A stretch of 64,000 bases of DNA from Calonectria ilicicola (taxonomy: Eukaryota > Ascomycota > Sordariomycetes > Hypocreales > Nectriaceae): positions 3,720,001 through 3,784,000 of the forward strand of contig CP085834.1 in NCBI GenBank assembly GCA_020809705.1, given 5' to 3'. Positions 48,715-59,036 of this stretch are shown here, one piece after another. The notes under the pieces are model-generated. The model was given only the letters and a program-made list of their open reading frames with translations, made no database searches and was not told where the DNA came from. A program made the position numbers and the translations under genes. Each line of letters starts with the position of its first letter. Position 1 is the stretch's first letter.

Positions 48715-50598
48715 AGTGTGCGAACTTGACGTTGATGAAATTTAGTTTGTGCGTATGTTTGAACCGTGTGGACAAGTCATAAGCCACTCACGCAGCATTC
48801 ATTTTGGGTCGAGATAAATGGATGCTGACAAGCTTAGGCAACCATACCGAAGATAAGGTGAGCTCTTGTACCAAATATATAGATGTTCGCGGCGACTAGG
48901 TGGCTGAGCACTAAAGTTTACTGCACCCCTCATTGCGGAATGCATAAAGCAATTTTCGGCCAAATTAATCATATGATTGGATAGACCAAGGAACACTGCA
49001 GTAGCTCTTCATTACTTATTGGTAGATGACTTTACCAAGAGACAAGGATTCGAAAGAACACTGCAGGTAATGTCATCCAATCACATCGCATTTGAACGCG
49101 GCTCGGAGAGATGGGGCCAATCATCATCTAAAGGCAGAGTCATCCACGTGTATACGTGTATGCCATGTCATTTGACTGCAGTAAGCTTCCAGCTGATACC
49201 TCTGCCTGGTCCAAGGCATATTTAGCCATATGACTGTTTAGTGCGACATTGGGCACCCATGAAGCCAGCTGTGCCTAAAGCAGCGCAAAGCTCATTCAAT
49301 CAATTTGTATATATTCTCAAGCAAAACATAGAGAATATGATAGACATGAAATATTTGTAAGATTAGTGACCATGGTTTTTATGGCTACACACTATGTCAG
49401 CGAGTACCACGCCCGCTAAGGTATACTCACTTTGTCCCATCCCTCTTGGGTAAGACCAGGCGTCTCACTGTCCATAATGGCACATGGATTGGTGCATGGT
49501 GAAAAGGAAAACAAATGTTGAGCTTCCAGTAAGTCAGTCTTGATCCAAGTATATTGAATTTGTTGACGGCAAGCATAAAGTAGGCGTTGTGACTACCCTG
49601 CTTTGACTCCTCGATGAATGACGTCAACAGAGCATCTGGAAACGTCAGTGATTTCCATGATTTTGTGGATCCTGAGCTCAACCTAGAGTAGCAGCTCTTG
49701 CACAGTGTGCGGCTTGATTGCTGGCTGCAGGGTGCCTATGACTATGGTGAGGACAATGGATGAAGGCTTTGAGTTTTGGGTAGTCCGGCTGCAACACAAC
49801 ACCGGTCGTGATCAAGAGCCGACAGTCTCAACAAGAGGAAGGTCATAGACATGCACGTCAATACAGTCGCTTTTGCCCTATTTTCTAGACCTTTCCTTTG
49901 AGGGATCATTTAATTGATATCCCTTTGAGTTATTTATGACGTTATTTTGACCTCATTGCAACTGGAAACCTGCTATTCCTATGAGCGGTTGTGATGGTCT
50001 GGAATTTTTGCAAATTATTTATTCTCTTTCGGTTTTTCTCGATGCCAAATTCAGTGTATTTAGGTAAATCGTGGGCTTTACCAGAGGGAGCTCCAAAGCC
50101 ACAACGGTGGCAGATACAACTAAGTTTGGCCATATGATTCGCCCGACCGAGATGCAATCAACTTACAATAAGGTATTCAGTGTATTATGTCCGAATTCTA
50201 TTATTCTCTTGATAAGAATGCTGGCTTTCTGTTCTGTAGTCCAGGATTATCCCCACCCCAAGTGCCGTGAATTTTGTCGGACTTGTTCACCAGAAAGGGA
50301 ATAGTGTCGCCTGGCTTTTTAACAGCTCCTCCACTGTCACCACCAACCCAAACGCGAGTCAGTCTAACTTGGTCCACAATTTCGTGCAAACGACGGATTG
50401 GCTTCTCGGGCTGTCGCCGTTGAAATAAAACTGTCAATGGCTATTGGATCGTTTCGGCGCACTAGATTGTAAACAACTTGTCTGAACCGGTGTGGTGAGA
50501 AAAAGCCCGCTCGGACCCATTGTTTGAGACACGATTAATCTCGACAGGCGCGCAGGGTCTGGGTGATACACAAGTAGGTGTAATGGGGGTTCCCAGCT
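48715..50598. other. Intergenic, 1.9 kb, no gene seen
   Basis: Short open frames only, without domains. The left end is the promoter of the Clr5-ankyrin gene and the right end the 3' flank of the nitrilase gene. Confidence 0.5.
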
Positions 50599-51561
50599 TC
50601 ATAGCATCTTTTGGCATGACCCTTCCCCTCTCACCTTGCTACTGACATCATCGTAAATGTCAAACCGTCTTGAGGTACCCAACGGGACTTGACGGCGGCT
50701 CTCCTGAATCAAGTCATCGTTTAGATCTGCATAGATGATGATCTCATCCCGGGCGGCTGACGCCATCACCTGTCCGGATGGATCCACAACCATACTGTGA
50801 CCCCATGCAGGGTAGTCGGATTCAGGGTTTAGAGATTGAGAACACATGGCAACAAAAACTTGGTTGTCCAGGGCTCGGGCACGGCTTAGCAGGTCCCAGT
50901 GCAGTGGACCTGTAGTGCTGTTGAAGGCAGAAGGATACACTAAACAAAAAGCACCCAATCTTGCTGCAATGTTCGCTGGCTCAGGGAAGCGAACATCGAA
51001 GCAGATACCAAGTCCAATCTTCCCGAAATCTTCCAAATCAATGATCGTGATAGCATCCCCCGGTGAAAGTACATCTGACTCACGGAATGACATGTTAGGA
51101 AAGTCGGCATTGAAAAGGTGGGCCTTCCGATGAAACCCCAAAAGTACCCCCGAGGGAGAGAAGACGAGACAGGTATTATATATCTTTTGAGTGTGTCTCT
51201 CAAGCTCAGGGATGCTGCCGCCGATCAAGTAGACCCCGGCTTCCTGGGCCATGTCGGCCAGGGCGTAAAAAGTAGGGGATGCATCTTTCGGTGGCGGACT
51301 GGGCTGAATGACTTCGGCGTATTTGGGGAATGCACCCGTAGAATAGGGCGAGTTGAAACATTCTGGGAGAACAACAATACCGGCGCCATTCGCTGCAGCT
51401 GCCAAAACGTGGGTGCGAGCAACTTCAAGATTGACCGGTTTCTGTGGACCTATGAAAATGATGAGATGCCGTTTTTTGTAGATGGTGGTGGAATGATGCT
51501 CACCGCTGGCGAATTGAACGCACGCAATTTTAACTGCTTTCCGCATGATCCTCGACATCAT
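50599..51561 (-). CDS. Omega-amidase-type nitrilase (NIT2-like)
   Basis: Two exons (51561-51504, 51449-50599) give 302 residues. The 54-bp GT-AG intron is in frame and stop-free, but splicing restores CVQFASG to PQKPVNL, as in relatives. The catalytic triad is complete: Glu49 in LPECFNSPYS, Lys128 in FHRKAHLFN and Cys169 in LGICFDVRFPE. Further blocks (YLIGGSIPE, YNTCLVF, LVYPSAFNSTTGPLHW, RARALDNQVFVA, WGHSMVVDPSG) align with eukaryotic NIT2. That enzyme hydrolyses alpha-ketoglutaramate and alpha-ketosuccinamate to the keto acid plus ammonia. Three Met codons near the start (residues 1, 2 and 6) leave the exact N-terminus open. A RidA gene on the same strand lies 770 bp upstream. Confidence 0.9.
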   Translation of the reverse strand: MMSRIMRKAVKIACVQFASGEHHSTTIYKKRHLIIFIGPQKPVNLEVARTHVLAAAANGAGIVVLPECFNSPYSTGAFPKYAEVIQPSPPPKDASPTFYALADMAQEAGVYLIGGSIPELERHTQKIYNTCLVFSPSGVLLGFHRKAHLFNADFPNMSFRESDVLSPGDAITIIDLEDFGKIGLGICFDVRFPEPANIAARLGAFCLVYPSAFNSTTGPLHWDLLSRARALDNQVFVAMCSQSLNPESDYPAWGHSMVVDPSGQVMASAARDEIIIYADLNDDLIQESRRQVPLGTSRRFDIYDDVSSKVRGEGSCQKML

Positions 51562-52329
51562 CGGCAGTTCTATAGTAGTTGTACTGATAAAGCAAGTGAT
51601 TATGATGGCTCAATAAGTTCAAGTTGCAAGATTTCTGGTTGGCCAAACTCCAAGCGGGTGATGATATCGTTTATAGCGCTTTTGGCTTCAGCACAATAGG
51701 GCATGCGCCCAACTAAGGTATATATAACTGTGGCTCGTTAACATGTGCGCAGCCGCTGTTTTAGCTCAGGATGGTCGGCGTGCTAAAGACTAGATAGGTG
51801 GAGCCATCGGTTCCGACTACCATATCTGGTATGGAGAACTCTATTGCAATTCTGAACCTGTGCACCAGCATACCCTCGAATGCAACCATGGCTGTTCAGA
51901 CAAAGCATGACGCATCGTGTAAAACAGACAGCCCCAGCAAGGTGACGGTCGCCCGGCGGATGAAAGTAGTAGATCAAGGAAGGCATTCATGTCGGCAGTC
52001 TGGGTGTTTAGCCTTCTGAGAGGTATGGGTTACCCACTTATTGACACAGAGGAAATTTACACCAGAGTTAAGAGGATTTACAATGTCGCGAGGCATCATG
52101 GCTTGTACGTGTCTCGGGAGCTTTATTCTGAGTTTTTTTTTTCTTTTGAGGAAATCGGGTATGTCGTTATGAATATTCCGAGATAAATTACATGGTTTTC
52201 ACATTCAGTGCCTCAGAGCTAGGCTCACTTTCAGCAACAGCAGCCTAATGAATCAAGCACAAAGAAGAGATGATGGCTACTCGATTTACGATGATACAGA
52301 AAGAATATATTGATCTCAGGCAAATTTTG
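51562..52329. other. Intergenic, 0.8 kb, no gene seen
   Basis: Promoter of the nitrilase gene and 3' flank of the RidA gene. Short open frames only. Confidence 0.5.
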
Positions 52330-52871
52330 CTAGCGGGATTGCACTGCCACACACTTGATTTCAATATCCGACTCATAAGGCAGATCCTTGACTGCGACGC
52401 ATTTGGGACGAGGTTAGCATTATGTCTTCTCTACTTTCAGGTCACCTACGTCCTGGCAGGCATCAGCGCTCCCCAGTACTGCTTGTATGCTGGGGATAGG
52501 ACATCGGCGTCGTCAATGTTGGTCAAGAAAACATTGACTTCGACGACGTCTTCGAGGCTTGAGCCGGCCTTATCCAAAACGACCTTCAAATTCTTCATAA
52601 TTTGGTGCTATCGAGTTTTAGTCAGAGGAGGTAGATGTTGGTAGAGTAACGAGGGAAAAACAAAAAAGGTATGTCAAATTCAAGGGGTTCTTGGGGCGAG
52701 TCTTACGAAACGGTCAAGCATCGAGCCTTCGATGATCTTTTTAGTTACTGGGTCAGAACCGAGGACCCCCGAGACAAAGACAAATCCATTGGCAACGATT
52801 GCGGGAGTGTAGACACCAGGACGGAGGACAGGGGCCTCGTCGGTGAACACGCCAACTTTGTTTGAAGACAT
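52330..52871 (-). pseudogene. RidA-family enamine deaminase with a lost splice acceptor
   Basis: Exons 52871-52707 and 52607-52450, plus a would-be third exon 52402-52330, read as a 131-residue RidA (YjgF/UK114) protein. The N-terminus has APVLRPGVYTPAIVANGFVFVSG; then LGSDPVTKK, HQIMKNLKVVL, AGSSLEDVVEVNVFLTN, PARTCVAVKDLP and the closing IEIKCVAV. RidA proteins deaminate reactive enamine/imine intermediates of amino-acid metabolism. The last intron (52449-52403, 47 bp) has donor GTAGGT and a branch-like CTAAC, but the acceptor position reads AA instead of AG. Splicing to the next AG (in CGCAG) shifts the frame and stops after a few residues, losing the last strand. The active-site Arg in PART is kept. 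A sequencing error would explain it equally well. Confidence 0.75.
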
Positions 52872-53588
52872 TTTTGTTGATGAATTTGTGTGATTGAGCT
52901 CTCAAATAATAGGCGATTGGGATGCAGGATTGAAGTAGGATTGATGGTGATCTAAACGACACTTGCTATATTTATATATTTTTGATGGGGGAAATCTTTT
53001 GTTATGCCTAGTGCTTTGTCTGATAATATTTCGCCGTCAACATGATTTGAGAGGAGTCGGAAGCAAGCTCCATGTAACTCTATTGGCTCATTAAACTCTT
53101 GGATGACACGCGAGTGGGCTAGGCAGAATACCGGCGAGATAGGATCGAAAGGTTTCTTAGCGCCCTCATACAGGAGAGGCGAAAGCGTAGAGGTGGATCG
53201 GGTCTGTCGGACCCGCGCACTGCTTTTGGAACTGTTATGCGACGGGTACACTGCTACAGGCTCATTCACTTGAAGGAGCTCGGAGGTTATTCCTAGCAGC
53301 GACCTCTCCATTCCTTCTTCCTCCCCCCTCCTCTTTTTCTCCCTGTTATTTTTGTTGTTCTTTTCCACCTTTTGCACAATGAGATAGCATCAGAACCTCT
53401 GGACCGACTGTGCATGGAAGAGTGTGTGGGTCTGCCGACTAGCCACTACATTGACCCGATTGGATATCGTCGCCAATGCGCTGGCGGCCCACACCGATTA
53501 TCATGAGGCATTCGAGAACAATGTACGTGATGCACAATCAAAGGTTTCTTGCACTTGTCAAGCCAGCGCTTGTGTTTGTAGATTCATC
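52872..53588. other. Intergenic, 0.7 kb; RidA promoter side
   Basis: On the minus strand an A/T-rich TATATAAATATA stretch at about 52967-52980 lies about 100 bp before the RidA start. The 141-codon minus-strand frame at 52952-53377 overlaps this promoter and shows no domain, so I do not call it a gene. Confidence 0.45.
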
Positions 53589-54690
53589 ATGTCTTCAATA
53601 TATCCCCCCAAAGTGCTTTTAGTAATCACTAAAGGTGATCTAGACGACAATAGCACCATCCACGTGAGATACAACGGGCGTCTATTCACCATAAAAATGT
53701 CACCGGATTACTTTACAGAGTCGCCAAATGTAACCGAACTTTACCTCAAGTACCTAAAGGCGATCCATCCCGGTAGCCCTCGGATATTTGAAGACATTAC
53801 CGCCGAGAATGTTTACGAATGGGTCATTGACATATTCCAGCCTTTGTTCAGCAAGCTGGCCCCCACCATCATTCCTTCATTTGATCCTGAAAAAATTCGC
53901 CGCAAGGAGGTCAAGCCTCTTCTCTCGGAGTACCTCATTCCTCAGGCATTTGGATGCAAACTTGAGGCTGTGAAAGATACTTTGATACCATGCCATGTCG
54001 ATGATCGTGGAGCAAGGGTCCCGCCACGAACATACTTGGATGGCGACTTCCTTGATGATATGGAAGATTAGACACTATTTTTCGAGCCTTCGGCAGTTGA
54101 AGTATCATTTATTGACCCAGAAAATGCTTTGGATGAAATGCCCGAGAGAGTGATTGTTTCTGATGACTCTGGACGGCAAACGACCTGTTTCTTCAAGGAT
54201 ACTGGGTGTGGGTTTCATGGGGGAGCCCTCACTCGAGAATTAATAACATACAAGAAGATTCATGCGGAAAATTTGCATTCGAAAGCAAATATTGGATACC
54301 TTGTTGGTGTTGTCCACGAACAGGATAGAGACACGACGATGGGTCTACTGCTCAAGTACATTGACGTTCGATCAACGCTCATGTATGCAGTGTGGGGCAA
54401 GCATGTTACGTTGGAATTGAAAACAAAAATGGGCCAGCCAGATTAGAGACGGGGTTGAAGCGCTGCATGAAGTTGGCGCAGTTTGGGGCGATGTCAAAGC
54501 AGCAAATGTGTTGATCGACAGGGAAGATAACGCTTGGGTCACAGACTTTGGAGGAGGGTACACTGTCGGATGGGTTGATAAGGATAAGGCCGGGACGGTG
54601 GAAGGTGATTTGCAGGGCCTAGGTAAAATCTTGGAGTATATTTTCGAGGACAGGCCTTATGTCGAGTATGTGTCGGAAGGCGAAGAATAG
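53589..54690 (+). pseudogene. Fungal protein-kinase-like gene, broken twice
   Basis: The frame opens at the ATG at 53589 (MSSIYPPKVLLVITKGD), gives an N-terminal region rich in acidic and aromatic residues, and hits TAG at 54069-54071 after LDGDFLDDMED. The same frame continues as LFFEPSAVEVSFIDPENALDE and on to YLVGVVHEQD. At the A-run 54420-54430 the frame must shift to read WASQIRDGVEALHEVG. After that come the kinase catalytic motif GDVKAANVLID and the metal-binding motif DFGGG, ending at 54690. This is the HRDxKxxN...DFG core of atypical fungal protein-kinase-like proteins. The stop is consistent with TGG to TAG. One nonsense and one frameshift make a functional kinase unlikely. Confidence 0.8.
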
Positions 54691-55257
54691 ATGGGGATTA
54701 TCTCCATCCATTTGCATGTTACTAGGTAGTACAGTCGCACCCACACTTTTGAGATCGAGTTTCACACCAAGGCTCCCCAATCTATGGACTTGTGCTTTGG
54801 TTGTGATACTTGCCATGTTTTGTGGCGTCCTTATTTCCACTGCCACGAATCGGACCCATCAACGCTATCGTTGCACAAATCGTATTGTTTTGTGCCTCAA
54901 TTCTGATCTGAACGCCTCTTCGGCTTATTTATGGTTCATTTTAAGATTAAATTGCTGCGGAGGGGGCGCCATTGGGTGAATTCACGGCTGGAAGCAAACT
55001 AGCGCTGCAGCTGGCTCAGATTCTACCGTGCTGTGTGGGTCGATCCTCTTAGCTGGATTAAACTATCGATTTCAACACCCACTTGGTGCGATGCCAAGAG
55101 GCTTGAAGCTAGGCACAAAAATGATTCAGACTTGTTTAAGACTGTCGCATTCTCTTGACCATTATCGAACCACTGTTTCAAACACTTCCACTCCTTTACT
55201 TGGTGTGTTCTCGCTTTCGCTCGTTCAAGTCGAGAACCCCCTGTCCATTCGTTTGCC
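54691..55257. other. Intergenic, 0.6 kb, no gene seen
   Basis: Between the kinase relic and the secreted protein gene. No coding signal that I trust. Confidence 0.5.
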
Positions 55258-56168
55258 ATGCATCGTTTCTCAACCAAGGCGGCATGCCTTCTAATTGGCC
55301 TCTTCTCCTCACTCACTGCTAGCGAAGTGCATTGCAACACCATAACGTTTAACAACATTCTCACCAATCCGTCGTGGGAGTCTTCAAACATCAATGATGG
55401 CTGGACCTACGAAAACACCTACTCACTGACAGGCAATAGCCCAGCTGACGGAAGCCAATGCCTGTAAGGCGCACATTTCGAAGCCTACTATTTTATTTCA
55501 ATTAACCTTCATTTAGGCTTTCACCTGGGAGCATCGGACGCATGTATGTCAAGCAACAGATGAAGAACCTACAAGTTGGGGCGACCTACACTGCATCCCT
55601 GCAAATTAAAGTCGTCCTCGCCGCCAACAGCGCTCCCCGAAACGTCGACATCAGTTTCTACCACAACTCGTACATGATCGACAACTTTATCCAGAAATCA
55701 TTTTCCTACGAAATTACCACAGACATGTCAGATTGGTTCACTATTGAGGGCGAGTTTGTTCCAAGTGCCGAATCGGAAGAGCTAGGTGTATTTGCTACGG
55801 GATACGCACCGGGACAGAATAAGTATGACATCTACCTCGACAACATGGTTGTTAGGCGCGTGCCAACTGAGGTTTGCACTACGACACTGCCGACGTCCGC
55901 TTCTGAAAGCTCTAGCCAGAGTTCGACCAGCACCCAGAGGACAACGGAATCCCACACAACCACCGAGACCTCCACCAGCAACGAGATGACAACGGCGACC
56001 ACAATAGATCTCTCCACAAACGCTTCAAACACTCAGACGACACTGGTGACCCAGACCACCTCTGGCACTCAGTCAACCGAGGCTCTTGCTACTGAGACAG
56101 GCTCCACAAGCGCTTCGGTAACTCACGCGCCTGGACGCTGCGGTTCTCGAGTTCAGACTGTTTATTGA
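55258..56168 (+). CDS. Secreted Ser/Thr-rich, carbohydrate-binding-like protein
   Basis: Two exons (55258-55463, 55517-56168) with a 53-bp intron give 285 residues. A signal peptide covers residues 1-26 (CLLIGLFSSLTASEVHC). A jelly-roll-like module follows: NNILTNPSWESSNINDGWTY, SPGSIGRMYVKQQMKNLQVG, YTASLQIKVV, FTIEGEFVPSAE and YDIYLDNMVVRRV, the layout of fungal CBM4/9-like or galactose-binding-like domains. A Ser/Thr stretch of about 75 residues (residues 205-280) then forms a heavily O-glycosylated linker or stalk. There is no hydrophobic GPI tail; the C-terminus GRCGSRVQTVY is short and polar. It is likely a cell-wall or extracellular protein; the ligand is unknown. Confidence 0.78.
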
Positions 56169-56708
56169 GATGGCTAGTGTAGTGGACGGCGAGATGGAGC
56201 AGGATCAATTGTAGAGAAAAGATTGCTAGGGCATGTTCATAAGAATTGTATATATTGAAGAACTGTGCCCTTCCATAGTACGATGCGGTACCTTTTAAGC
56301 CCTAACAACACGGGTGCGATCTGCGATTTAAGCCAAGTCGAGATACTAAAATGATTACGCAAAGTGCAGCTTTTGGAAATCTGATTTCTCACATTTAGTA
56401 AAGACCATGCGTAGTGAGTCTTGAAACTCTGGCAACTGTTCACCAAAACGTCCACCCAAGGCTCGGTGTGCAGGTGGCAGCGAGTGTCAGGAGGAACGTC
56501 ACGTGGTCCCCCCAAACACCTGCAAACTTCACTTGCTGCATCTGCCTTGTGCAAACAGACTTCTCGCATTTCCCATTAAACCCACCAATTCCTCAACGAA
56601 GGACCTTGCAAATTACGCCCGCCCAACTCCACCAGATGAACAAACAGTACGTCCCCATTCCGTTTCTGTCGCACTCCGGGACTGACAGCAGAGCCCAGAC
56701 GTGACGAC
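56169..56708. other. Intergenic, 0.5 kb, no gene seen
   Basis: 3' flank of the secreted protein gene and promoter of the small membrane protein gene. Confidence 0.5.
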
Positions 56709-57101
56709 ATGTCTGCGAAACTAGGATCCGAACCGGGTGCCCACAAAGCCCTGTCCGACAGAGAGCTCCTCGAAAGGCTAATCAAGTACCAACGTGACTG
56801 GGTCGAACGGGAGCAACTCCATATGAATCGGATGATGGATGTGCTCGATCGAATCGAACAGCAAAATTCATTCATGCAACAGTGGCCGCTACGTATGAAC
56901 CCAATACTGGATTCTGGCATGACCGTGATTTGTCTCTTCTTGGCTCTGGCCGCACCAATCATCTCACCCTACCCTATCCCGGCTATTATAGGGATTGCGG
57001 GGGGTTGCTGGGGCATCTGGCTATTCGGCTTCGCTGGGACAGGAGGACGCCTTATTCATTTGGTCAGGGAAAGCCAGCTTCCTGACAATGCACGCGTGTA
57101 G
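56709..57101 (+). CDS. Small two-span membrane protein
   Basis: A single exon of 130 residues. Residues 1-60 are polar and helical with heptad-like spacing (LSDRELLERLIKYQRDWVER, MDVLDRIEQQ), suggesting a coiled coil. Two membrane segments follow: MTVICLFLALAAPII and AIIGIAGGCWGIWLFGFAGT, joined by a short proline turn. No family is recognised. The ATG context (GACATGTCTGC) and even codon use support it, but there is no intron to prove it. Confidence 0.55.
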   Translation: MSAKLGSEPGAHKALSDRELLERLIKYQRDWVEREQLHMNRMMDVLDRIEQQNSFMQQWPLRMNPILDSGMTVICLFLALAAPIISPYPIPAIIGIAGGCWGIWLFGFAGTGGRLIHLVRESQLPDNARV

Positions 57102-57821
57102 CTCGGTTGGACAGGCTGTAATGGGGTAGCGCATTTCATCTCGCTCTCGTTTACTACCATTCATTGCCCAGAATGAAAGCACGAAATCGACACCCTAAAC
57201 CTTAACGTTTGTTTTACCCATCACTCATCCATTGCTTCCAAATTCAAGTCTCCAGAGGGCATACTAATTCCAAAACCCAGAGTCACTATATGGCAGTGCA
57301 CCCTCCCTCGATACTTTGGCCAGCACTGAACATGCACGAGTGTGAGTCGACTCCATCCCAGCAAGATGATACACGCTAACACCGTAGTTATCAGGCCTAT
57401 TCGTCTCTCGCACTTCCGGAAGCGACATTGTCAAGTACGAATCATTTATCAATATCGTTTGTGGACATGCTTGGTGCAAGGCATGCTTGGAAGATACACT
57501 GGTGGTCGCATTGTCATGCCTGACTTGGCATCTTTTAGTGGGAGTTTGACTTATTCTATTATTATGTGTGGTCATTACTAGTTTCAACTCAAAGGTTCTA
57601 TTCACGTCGATTCAGACGTTTACACCTGTGTCTGTTCTTTTTAATTATGTGCTGCTGCAGACGCCCAAACCTTGTCTGCACATGCCTATTTTACTCTGAC
57701 TTAACCCAACCAGATTGCCGATAACCTAACCTGTTTTCTTTTCCCAACTCCGAGCAATGAAAAATGATGACCGCTAAAATGTCACAAAACAGAAAAAGAA
57801 AATACATGCACAACAGTAATC
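57102..57821. other. Intergenic, 0.7 kb, no gene seen
   Basis: Between two converging genes; presumably both 3' UTRs. The open frames at 57264-57605 have no domain. Confidence 0.5.
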
Positions 57822-59036
57822 TCATGCCATCATTGTCACAGTGTCTGCATCGCTGAAGTTTCGCCCCGAGCTAGCCTGAGTTGAGCCACACCCAGTACCT
57901 CTTGAGAGCTCAGGTGACACATCGCCTTTGCTATTACTGGGTGATCCTGTTCGTTTTCGTCGGGAATTTGCGACGTTTCTCACTCGCGAAGACATGACAC
58001 GGAGCAACGGGCGGAGGCCTAGGAGTGTTGCAATGACAATTTGAGTTGCAATCTCTGCCCATGAAAGGATGTCTAAATCGAATTAGCAACTCAGGGTAAA
58101 TAATATAGGTGCGTATAGATATACATGTCTCATCACCGCCCTTTGTTCGGATGTACCAAATAAATCTCACAATGCTCATCATAATTGTCGTAGCGCCGAG
58201 CAAGAACATGATTGTGATGCTGGCCTTTTCTCTTCTCTCCAATGTCTTCAATGTCGGTAGCATTCCGAAAGGTAGCAGGAAGACTAAAATGAGACATCAG
58301 TAATTAAAGGCAACTCCATGGTGGAGAGATAGAACACGGCTTACGGAGTATTTCTGTGACTATATTCATGATCCAACTAATGGACCACGGGGTATCAGTC
58401 CCATAAACATTGCAGCGAGGAGTCGCTGACCTAAGCTCAAATGATTAGTGGATAGATATTAAAGGGCTGGAATATTGGTACTCACATATTTGCCGACACA
58501 TCGCTGCCGCACCAGAATGTTATCACAAACGGAGTAGCTGTAAATGCACATGCAGCGTAGATCATGGTCGCATATAAGGCCAGTCGCAGCTTTTCTTCTG
58601 ATATCGGGAACAATTCATAGTAGAATAAGAAAAGACTACTCCTTGGAAAGTAATAGGCCATTTCCCATAATACACTGCCTCCTAAATACAACTTGTCAAG
58701 ATTGTCAATTTGGGTGTGACGGGGTATTGCAAGGAGGACATGTGCTTACTTGAGCATATGCCACTGGGTCTTGTGGCGGGTCAAGCCGCATGATTCCGTC
58801 TATGACTTCGATGGCAAGGAACCCAACTAGGGACAGTACCAGAAGGGCTTCTGCCGCCCAGCTGGACCGTCTCTTGAAATGAATCCGCACATAAAATCGG
58901 AGCGAAACGATAAAAACAGACAATGCAAACAAAATCCAGGATGCTGCCTAGAGACTTTTAGTGAGCAAAGAGACCGGTGCTAAACGTCCGTCCGCATCCT
59001 CAGGGTACGACGTACAAAGTATCTCGAGGGCTCCAT
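57822..59036 (-). CDS. Fungal rhodopsin-like 7TM (PTH11-related) membrane protein
   Basis: Six exons (59036-59016, 58947-58750, 58691-58486, 58430-58345, 58283-58125, 58072-57822) give 306 residues with all junctions in phase. The first exon is only 21 nt (MEPSRYF). The seven membrane segments, in order: AASWILFALSVFIVSLRFYV, AAEALLVLSLVGFLAIEVI, LYLGGSVLWEMAYYFPRSSL, MIYAACAFTATPFVITFWC, SWIMNIVTEILLFLLPFGML, ASITIMFLLGATTIMMSIVR and SWAEIATQIVIATLLGLRPL. The RFYVR motif, the YYFPRSSLF core and LSWAEIATQ before helix 7 are signatures of the fungal rhodopsin-domain/PTH11-like group. Members sit in the plasma membrane; some are G-protein-coupled receptors. The Cys-rich N-terminal CFEM domain of true PTH11 is absent. 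The C-terminal tail is Ser-rich and basic. Confidence 0.85.

Noticed and set aside
52952..53377. 141-codon minus-strand open frame
   Set aside because: Starts in a Lys/Glu-rich run, has no domain, and covers the RidA promoter with its TATA-like sequence.
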